In this document: in pieces, positions 16,101 through 20,231 of the stretch | Position numbering within the stretch: the first letter of the stretch is position 1 | Layout of the letters: each line of letters opens with the position of its first letter | Virus record (IMG/VR): IMGVR_UViG_3300025168_000897 | Location: 1 to 20,231 of that record | Length of the DNA stretch: 20,231 nt | Reading direction: 5' to 3' (one strand) | DNA from: a virus | The notes under the pieces: model-generated | Told to the model about the DNA's origin: nothing | The model's input: the letters and a program-made list of their open reading frames with translations, nothing else | The model's database searches: none | Program-made: the position numbers and the translations under genes

Positions 16101-19100
16101 TTTTTTAACTGAAGCAATGCATTCAGGGATAGCAAGTTCCGTAGATGGTTCTAAAAATTGGATAAATAGACCAGCAGGTGGCTTTATAGATGAAGTATTT
16201 AATACTGCGTTTGTAATTAGAGATATAAAAACTGGTAAAGAACAAGAATTTGAACCAGGGTGGACAATTCCTGAATCATTTAGTTCTTTAATGGGAGGAA
16301 AAGACGGAAAAGTACAAAAAGATTATATTTTTACATCTGAAAAAGATTCAGGAGGAACACCAGTTCGTGCTTCTTCAAGAAAGGTAGACGAAAACGGAAG
16401 ACCAGAAAAACAAAGAGCTGAATATGGCAAATATGTAGAACCGTATAATATGAACAATGCAAGCGATAAAGCAGAAGCAACAAAAATTATACAAGAAATT
16501 GTACGAGAACCTGCAATGAATAGAGCAAATATATTGAATAAAGTTGGGTTTAAAGAAGAAATATTAGAAACTCAAGTAGAGGGAATGCTTAGTGATTTAG
16601 AGGCATATTACAATCCAATAGAAGCCGTAACACCGCTTGAGGTTACAGATGTAGTTAAGACAAAAACAGTAAAAGGAACACAAGCAGTAGAAACAAAAGG
16701 GTTCCCTATCGAAGGTAAAACAATTCCTAACAATAGAGAGTTATTTATTCTAGGTTTTGATTTAAACCAAGTAGAGTTTGGCTATCTTGCTACAAATTTA
16801 CCTGAAAAACCTATGCTAGTATTTAAAACTAATCTTGAAAATATAACTAGTATATCTACTGGTGTAGACCCAATGAATACTTTAAGGTCAATGAGAGCAA
16901 TGAATGGCTCTATGTCACAAAAAAGAAATAAAAAAGACCATACTGCAGCTTCTATGAACTGGAATGCAAAAGATTATCTTGACTCATTTAAAGATCATTC
17001 TGGTGGATTATCTAAAACATGGAGTACTAAGCAAGCTGAAATAGTAGATGGTCATGGAAGAGATGGTCTTGACGTAAATATAGATTTATTAAAAAGTGTT
17101 GAAAAAACTTCTGACCAACAATTAACTGATGTTTTAGATGTGTATGAAGCTATAGTTAAAAATAATCCATGGTACGTAGAATTAATTGAACGAGGATGGT
17201 TTAAAGAAGACCCTTTATTAGCTGGAATTGTTCAAGATAAAGTATTGACTGAGCAAGGATATGATGCTACTAAGTTTAGAGACAGAAAAGATATGCTTAA
17301 AAAGATTTATTCGAGTGATGTACTTTCAGATAAACAATTATTTAAAAGTATCACAAATTTAACTCATCATGTAAACAGTATAAGACAACAACTAATTGTA
17401 ATAGATATGGTAAATAAAGTATTAAGTGATGCTGGTTTATCAAGCGAGTTAATTAAAGATAAAATAGGTGAAGTAATAGAGATAGCTTGGGAATTAAAAA
17501 CTAAAGACCAACTAAAACGTAATATAGGAATAAAATCGGGTGATACTGATGTTAAAGATTCAAGACTTAATAAACTGGTATTTAATTATAAAGAAGGCGT
17601 ATTAGATAACTATTACTTTAATGCAGCTGGTGAAAAAGTTGTAGATAAAAGTTTAGGTATGATGACCTTAAGTATTTACGACAAAGGACTTGAAACAGTT
17701 GAGTCTTATGATAATACATTAGGTTCTAACGAACCAGTTAAGGAAAAAACTGTAGCTAGACATAAAGTTATAGAGCAAGAGTTTTTAGATAATCCTGATA
17801 TATATAATGCGCTAGAACAATTGTTTGATTTTTCTATGCTTTCTTCTCATATAGGTGGTGATATTCATAGAAATAAACTTAATCATAGTTTAACATATGA
17901 ATACCTACATAAGGATTTAGTAAAAGATAAAAATGGAAATCTTACTCCCCAAAGCGAGTATAAACGAAAACAAAGAGAGCTTTCTTTACGAAAACAAGTA
18001 AAATTAACGGACTCTAAAGAATTTATAGTATCTCAAAAAGAACTTAACTTTATTGATATTCCTTATCATGAAATGATACAAAAACGTATAGAGGAATTGT
18101 CTGGTGTAGATAAAAAATATGGTACAGAATCATTAGCAGCTTATAAAAGTATGATATCTGGGAAAAATCAGAATCTTATAAAAGCTGTTCAAAAATGGGA
18201 AGATATAACTACCATTCGTGGTGGAAAATTAATTGAAAGACTTTCATCTATAAATCCATCTAATCTTAAATTGTTTTATGATAATTCTTATAAATTTTGG
18301 AAAGAATTAAATTCTAAAAATTTAATGGATGAAATGTTAGTAAATCTAGGTGATGTAGGTCAAAACCCTAACAACCCAGTATCTTCATATGTCTTAAATC
18401 AGCAATTAAAAAATAAATTTAAAGAAGAAAATAGTAGAAAAAATCCTCTAGAAAAAGAAGACCCAATTTTATTAAGCAAGGCAGTTAAAATTAAAGATGT
18501 AAAAGAAGACAATATAAACCTAAGAAGTAAAGATGGAGAATTTCAAGTTGCAGCTAAACTTTATCAAAATAAAGAAACTGGAAAAAATGAAATTTACTTT
18601 TCAAGCGCAGCTATAAGTGAATCTTTTAAGAAAAAATCTTGGAAAAACCCTAAAGTATCTGGTGTTAAGCCTATTCCTATTGACTTTACTAGCGAAAGTC
18701 AATTTAAAGAATTTGTTGTATATCACGAGTTGTCTCATTTTTTACATCCACAAAAATTAACTGAAAAAACTTCTGTATATGAAAATAGAATGAATCGTAT
18801 TGCATTGAAAAGTTTATTTCAAAATAAATTAAATAAAAAACAATTAGAAGTTTTAGAGTCAGAAAACTTTTTAGATTGGAGAACAAACAATGTTAAAGAT
18901 TTTAATATTCTTTCAGTTAATGAAAAAGGATTAATTTCTTTAGAGTATGATAAAGCACAAAATACATCTAACGCAGAAACTTTAATTCGTATTAGAGAAA
19001 TAGAGTTAAAAGAAACAGTGTTGGATAACATTATTTTAAAAAGTATAGAAAAGAAAATTAAGAAAAAGACATATATTAAAAATGACATGACTAATGAAGC

Positions 19101-20231
19101 ATTAGATGCTCTTTCGGAAAGATATTCTCAAAGATCGTTAGACGATGAAGTTTTTGAACCTCCAAAAAATACTGAAGATTGGGCAAAAACATTAGATGAG
19201 CCTGGACCAAGTATTAAAGAAGTACAAAAAATGGTAGAAAATTATGAAGGACCTTTAGAAAAAGGACCAACCGAAGAAGTACAAATTAAGGAAAAAATTG
19301 AAAAAAATGTAGTAGAGATAGAAAAGGTTTTAAAAGTACCTACTAAGAAATTAGAATCAAAAACTTTAAATGAAGCAATAGAAAAATTAATAGAAACTAA
19401 ACATGAACATTCAAGATTGGAACCTAAAGAAGTTACTTCTAGCAAGAAAGAAGGTTTTGAAGTTAGTACAGCTGGAGATAAGCTTGGAAAACAATTTAGT
19501 GCTCTTAATGCAACTTTAAAAGATGGAAGAACTGTTGAGTTAGCATATCAACAAGCTAAGGGATATAAAACAATCGGAGAAGGTAAGGGTAAGGAAGCTC
19601 TTAATCCTGAATTTGATTACTATGGTACTTATAAAGAACTTTGGAATAGATGGGCTAAAGAGAATCCTAAAAAGATTAAAGAGTTAAGTGATTATTTACT
19701 AGATAATAATATTACAAGTTTAAAAGATAGTAAGAATTTTAAGAACACTCCAAACAATCAGGCAAAAGCTTTATCTGAGATAATTACTACGTTCAGAAGA
19801 AAGCAAAGAATTGATTCAGATAGAAAAATGATGAATACTATGAATAACCTTAAAAGAGAAATACAGAAAAAATCAGATGAAAAAATTATAGACGAACCAG
19901 CTCTTAAAGAACCTAAAGTTGTTGAAAAAGAAGTTATTATCCCCAAAGAATCAATAAAGGTTGAGTTGGAAGAAGAAGTTATAAAACCAGCTGATGTACC
20001 TCTTATTGGTGACCCAATTACAGAACGAGGTAATGTTAAAAAACTAATTGCTAAATTGACTAAAATGCAAAAAACAAAAGAACAAGAAGATTTATTAAAT
20101 GAAATAATGGATATTTTTAGAAAAAAGAGTAAGGATAATACAATTGATATTGACCAAGAAGATATTCTTGCACTGAGTGATTTTTTTAGTAATCAAAAAT
20201 CGAAAGAATTAAATGAAGGCCATTCTATGAA
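10174..20231 (+). CDS. Giant multidomain polyvalent phage protein: SLOG, two-barrel RNA polymerase-like core, zincin (3' partial)
   Basis: One frame stays open from ATG 10174 to the window edge: 3352 codons with no stop. Its start is coupled to the preceding stop (TAATG) with only a weak GGA upstream. Order of parts: helical N-terminus; hydrophobic segments (about 101-130 and 236-277) like those of ejected virion proteins; a SLOG nucleotide-binding domain (about 680-828) followed by a PTLAKSYAAIGSRKV element; an acidic linker (about 905-930); RNA polymerase-like barrels at about 1350-1450 and 1740-1810; a zincin metallopeptidase at about 2806-2882; a charged Pro/Glu/Lys linker (about 3010-3090); an STAGDK-type domain (3097-3205); and a second Glu/Lys/Pro linker. 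Such giant fusions are known as polyvalent proteins of phages and conjugative elements, thought to be delivered into the host with the DNA. Packaging and polymerase activity here are inferred. Confidence 0.9.
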   Translation, partial: MSKEYYMKLASSGAITEAQLMQSMQAMYRSNPRNFTMEEVDYLEKYNEQVNQAFNRNMEAEDGKILEGVNQFISGVVEGFTTLGWADETDKQGHALANKIGHFIGFAPDIIAGVVTGGLSASLTAAKLGGKLGTKHMSKSAKKKLGSSIAKQQARNDNLQDKIGQIQQTAGAWGKEKIPFLVTEGEGGSLALRSVPMRAADYLLGQSKAKAGAMGINAAKYFGKHGEIASDILIDKGVHLGLALGVSSIWEGPKAASEAAVHGTIAGIVFGGVGNYMNFGKMLSSSNSLVRKNGETLLRDKAAKISREGGQALDFLVKGTAGASYTGFMAKDAPLPDQVYELMLGFFFGASSRPWAEIQRTKLVNQHSKEIFEEMTPYIAIDKATGKPVWNESTGKRELTPIEIEELKTLSKPGVELDKFQEKKLDDLRNKQFEFDKKNKENEDIIGVIPVDITTFDFYKEAHPQVQAELKKFEGRVLQQVYERNMEPWDILLKKLYEKSEESVEIKEKLTEIDFSAQLIKIRNDIMAERKRTNLEEQIEGTVLTSGELSQTVDKDGNVEFSYIPGGPKWKRPAIEEAKDTLFVYADNVKGDTVSEASTEARGLDNSTFIRANNSKTEQWTDKTFKENKKSIDEDITLIEQKMKKGNFDMIAIMDVPINIATNAPKTAKYLAKKLGTLRKTHGFKGIKVYSGGATGADSIFNNILAKYNIKVTHYYGEGGKKPIKGNTEISKDELRAADEHISKANDTLDRDISKLSDYSLNLLRRNWFQIKDVDQVIAIGQIEKNVVDGGTAWAVQMAIDAGGKEVLVYDVIAKRWNRWDADRGIFKPTDSIPTLAKSYAAIGSRKVGQEYVGKTKLTESWKAAEGAIEELITYNYGDSRNPYPELTDTIVTSRKIKNNPNRINDDDSVRTGRAEFDEEPGEEFSTRDGNTDIEEHLQYNAPEIKTQIIKKLKKEAWNAESKQEFLDKVTPILKDMGVVADLESALSKYYNFHGNSMTEPTMAIAITVVEQKPNKKGKVYPKWDAVDIIATPTTDRQGKSLLENRPESITNLAYGRKVAFYIDYIDQQGQKSYYTKDFDDLNFGNRGSDYHLGFTPWNIQKINDVLRNKEWISKAFPEEVYTLKSGEEVNTVPGAYIFTLPKDKKTMEIRRIPWQTVTSKLPNHIPKSLINSIRQSLMDTYRANGGRVLTASPFFNNVITDMGGKTQGIQKDRRFPKQNRQSFFAENKRALEWGNAENKKRLEEQIMSNMIYELQEHGFLNKDLSKVNRDMYAEALDAYYELPPITNIQQWNKYRALYRGNGRQLSNEEVFKALGKDTLRAIAVEDIEISDIEFLAERLKVSEGEVESYISNIANTDGAIGASHKLMKYIGKDTETPGRSSVKPVIVKYGEVDGIGLILGKAGMFSVSKELNTWMESKGYDLIIRKSALKGDARVDIGRLKTEQDKDNPSEYIYGEEIEAQPFDLNPSDIRIIDSEIEMSQERGTKNIRSHKGVWNKINNKFGEPFQEAWNRLIDKQLNPDPDFDSAVDPKSYVSRPEQSLIDGTIKSNPNKITSDTIDRLSTHKIQEVVNKHADTELMIDIVKAIMGYSGRKTNLSDIFEKAQDQTHNLQERKIMQDVLKQLDYNPIYMSRADVAPYIETTIKNYLFARFQRPIVERGFDYTRSHSAEEIFINKNPELFKDGSNDKFFLNEGHRTDEIIVRQTDGSTKYMELGRAFDLYNGTALDKNGNVVKIGKKAKELLYQDLHYVITRAPQAGNSGMQSLLFSGFTGVEGRGYISNAKTYRDLNGMDVDIDAVSGYQSLEWAIKEGFKNPEVANELVGKKMMDLDVYNTGKEANSLKLKEILAQNLGLIDGEVNGSLLNFYFKSNPKYVDIDKAAVSTIFHPWWRMEQGKESQIGKDNIGIVTDNLTYFSQLATSIEQYGPKKYDLLSGSKETEGYEIDLRKTFDSPTLSSDRYAPYVSSYVGKHKLNITDFLTEAMHSGIASSVDGSKNWINRPAGGFIDEVFNTAFVIRDIKTGKEQEFEPGWTIPESFSSLMGGKDGKVQKDYIFTSEKDSGGTPVRASSRKVDENGRPEKQRAEYGKYVEPYNMNNASDKAEATKIIQEIVREPAMNRANILNKVGFKEEILETQVEGMLSDLEAYYNPIEAVTPLEVTDVVKTKTVKGTQAVETKGFPIEGKTIPNNRELFILGFDLNQVEFGYLATNLPEKPMLVFKTNLENITSISTGVDPMNTLRSMRAMNGSMSQKRNKKDHTAASMNWNAKDYLDSFKDHSGGLSKTWSTKQAEIVDGHGRDGLDVNIDLLKSVEKTSDQQLTDVLDVYEAIVKNNPWYVELIERGWFKEDPLLAGIVQDKVLTEQGYDATKFRDRKDMLKKIYSSDVLSDKQLFKSITNLTHHVNSIRQQLIVIDMVNKVLSDAGLSSELIKDKIGEVIEIAWELKTKDQLKRNIGIKSGDTDVKDSRLNKLVFNYKEGVLDNYYFNAAGEKVVDKSLGMMTLSIYDKGLETVESYDNTLGSNEPVKEKTVARHKVIEQEFLDNPDIYNALEQLFDFSMLSSHIGGDIHRNKLNHSLTYEYLHKDLVKDKNGNLTPQSEYKRKQRELSLRKQVKLTDSKEFIVSQKELNFIDIPYHEMIQKRIEELSGVDKKYGTESLAAYKSMISGKNQNLIKAVQKWEDITTIRGGKLIERLSSINPSNLKLFYDNSYKFWKELNSKNLMDEMLVNLGDVGQNPNNPVSSYVLNQQLKNKFKEENSRKNPLEKEDPILLSKAVKIKDVKEDNINLRSKDGEFQVAAKLYQNKETGKNEIYFSSAAISESFKKKSWKNPKVSGVKPIPIDFTSESQFKEFVVYHELSHFLHPQKLTEKTSVYENRMNRIALKSLFQNKLNKKQLEVLESENFLDWRTNNVKDFNILSVNEKGLISLEYDKAQNTSNAETLIRIREIELKETVLDNIILKSIEKKIKKKTYIKNDMTNEALDALSERYSQRSLDDEVFEPPKNTEDWAKTLDEPGPSIKEVQKMVENYEGPLEKGPTEEVQIKEKIEKNVVEIEKVLKVPTKKLESKTLNEAIEKLIETKHEHSRLEPKEVTSSKKEGFEVSTAGDKLGKQFSALNATLKDGRTVELAYQQAKGYKTIGEGKGKEALNPEFDYYGTYKELWNRWAKENPKKIKELSDYLLDNNITSLKDSKNFKNTPNNQAKALSEIITTFRRKQRIDSDRKMMNTMNNLKREIQKKSDEKIIDEPALKEPKVVEKEVIIPKESIKVELEEEVIKPADVPLIGDPITERGNVKKLIAKLTKMQKTKEQEDLLNEIMDIFRKKSKDNTIDIDQEDILALSDFFSNQKSKELNEGHSM
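10474..11004 (+). other. Hydrophobic, glycine-rich segments of the giant protein (membrane-interaction candidates)
   Basis: Residues about 101-130 (GHFIGFAPDIIAGVVTGGLS) and about 236-277 (GVHLGLALGVSSIW, then HGTIAGIVFGGVGNYMNFG) are the only strongly apolar stretches seen in the giant chain. A basic KKK-rich helix lies between them. They are consistent with insertion into the host envelope during DNA ejection. This is inference from hydrophobicity only. Confidence 0.45.
12211..12657 (+). other. SLOG (DprA/LOG-like Rossmann) domain in giant protein
   Basis: Residues about 680-828. KVYSGGATGADSIFNNILAK (689-708) holds the glycine-rich loop (G692-G-A-T-G-A-D698) typical of SLOG domains. It is followed by HYYGEGGKKPIKGN, LNLLRRNWFQIKDVDQVIAI (762-781) and GGTAWAVQMAIDAGGKEVLV (790-809). 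The second GGT-A loop plus the conserved Arg-Asn-W are characteristic of the phage branch. SLOG domains bind nucleotides or nucleotide-derived ligands or cut N-glycosidic bonds. In phage polyvalent proteins they are proposed to counter host defences or sense nucleotide signals. The downstream YAAIGSR (840-846) resembles the first strand of another SLOG copy. Confidence 0.8.
14221..14523 (+). other. Candidate RNA polymerase double-psi barrel 1 (beta-subunit-like) in giant protein
   Basis: Residues about 1350-1450. NTDGAIGASHKLM (1356-1368) is followed by SSVKPVIVKY (1381-1390) and GLILGKAGMF (1397-1406), then WMESKGYDLIIRKSALKGD. The bacterial beta subunit barrel has 'DG...S', 'VKPGD' and 'LVGK' with two catalytic lysines. 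Here K1384 (VKP) and K1402 (LILGK) fall in matching motifs with a short insertion between them. It is suggestive because the second, DxDxD-bearing barrel follows in the same chain, as expected for single-chain polymerases. Confidence 0.5.
15391..15603 (+). other. Candidate RNA polymerase double-psi barrel 2 with DVDID catalytic loop in giant protein
   Basis: Residues about 1740-1810. YVITRAPQAGNSGMQSLLFS (1749-1768) leads to GFTGVEGRGYISNAKTYRDL and then NGMDVDIDAVSGYQ (1789-1802). The order R-x-P, a hydrophobic strand, G-x-x-I-x-x-A, then D-x-D-x-D matches the beta'-type barrel, where three aspartates (here D1792, D1794, D1796) hold catalytic magnesium. In cellular enzymes the loop reads DFDGD. 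In crAss-like phage and RNAi-type polymerases it is DxDxD with a variable fourth position. A non-polymerase barrel cannot be excluded by eye. Confidence 0.6.
18589..18819 (+). other. Zincin metallopeptidase domain in giant protein
   Basis: Residues about 2806-2882. GVKPIPIDFTSESQFKEFVV (2830-2849) runs into YHELSHFLHP with the HExxH zinc motif at 2851-2855. This is followed 15 residues later by YENRMNRIAL (2869-2878), whose E2870 is the likely third ligand. The ordering 'VKP.P....F..F..FV..HE..H.......YENR.N..AL' is that of zincins embedded in phage polyvalent proteins, as I remember the family. It could mature the giant polyprotein or cut a host protein. Confidence 0.75.
19462..19788 (+). 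other. STAGDK...QAxALSEI domain of unknown activity in giant protein
   Basis: Residues about 3097-3205: VSTAGDKLGKQFSALNATLK (3097-3116), then DGRTVELAYQQAKGYK, GKGKEALN, YKELWNRWAKENPKKIKELS (3153-3172) and TPNNQAKALSEII (3192-3204). The same chain of motifs recurs in many phage and plasmid proteins in my recollection, alone or on the same polypeptide as SLOG domains. I cannot give a reliable name or reaction. It is bounded on both sides by charged Pro/Glu/Lys linkers, so it is probably an independent module. Confidence 0.6.

Noticed and set aside
10174-20231. N4-type (T7-like) virion RNA polymerase in the giant protein
   Set aside because: The single-subunit T/DxxGR and Rx3Kx6-7YG motifs were not seen in a plausible arrangement; an isolated DGHGR near 17055 has no partners. 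The double-barrel type fits better.
1-20231. tRNA genes, CRISPR arrays, insertion sequences, attachment sites
   Set aside because: Nothing with a cloverleaf pattern, regular spaced repeats, transposase motifs or terminal inverted repeats was seen, and there is almost no non-coding space.

Overview
This window is a piece of a tailed-bacteriophage genome. All convincing genes lie on the + strand, are packed with gaps of at most about 50 bases, and are often stop/start coupled (TAATG at 3348-3352, 6074-6078, 7723-7727 and 10172-10176). The DNA is strongly AT-rich. The gene types (tail-fibre chaperone end, tail nozzle-like protein, small coiled-coil and membrane proteins, 3TM holin, lysozyme, ejection-type internal proteins) are those of a virion and lysis module. 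The style, including the TASGQI...L-type fibre protein and the FSGGLN-type structural protein, resembles uncultured marine phages. The host cannot be fixed from sequence. One exported protein has a signal peptide ending in ...SLQSQ, which is common in Bacteroidota, but this is only a hint.

Layout. 1-1105: the C-terminal end of a tail spike/fibre with a peptidase S74 chaperone domain, followed by a small coiled-coil protein and a Ser/Thr/Gly-rich beta protein. 1121-2449: membrane and lysis-related small genes, namely a one-TM coiled-coil protein, an exported thioredoxin-fold protein without CXXC, a coiled-coil protein and a 3TM holin. 2459-3350: a calcineurin-type metallophosphoesterase with a TTG start and a 45-aa basic protein. 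3350-7226: a 908-aa tail nozzle/propeller-type structural protein, a 73-aa protein and a 308-aa protein. 7258-7725: a T4-type lysozyme. 7725-10174: three probable virion or ejection proteins, the last with a glycine-zipper membrane-like segment.

10174 to the window end: one uninterrupted reading frame of at least 3352 codons that runs off the window. It is a giant multidomain 'polyvalent' phage protein. Its N-terminal part has hydrophobic ejection-protein-like segments. These are followed by a SLOG nucleotide-binding domain (SGGATGAD, about residue 691). Next come two widely spaced motifs matching the two double-psi beta-barrels of a multisubunit-type RNA polymerase: VKP...LILGK at about 1383-1402 and RAP...GMDVDID at 1753-1796. 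A zincin metallopeptidase follows (HELSH 2851-2855 with a downstream YENRMN), and then a C-terminal STAGDK...QAKALSEI domain.

The most interesting hypothesis is that this is a virion-packaged RNA polymerase of the crAss-like gp66/YonO/QDE-1 type. It would be delivered to the host together with anti-defence or processing domains (SLOG, zincin) by the neighbouring ejection proteins. The polymerase and ejection roles are inferences from motifs and context.
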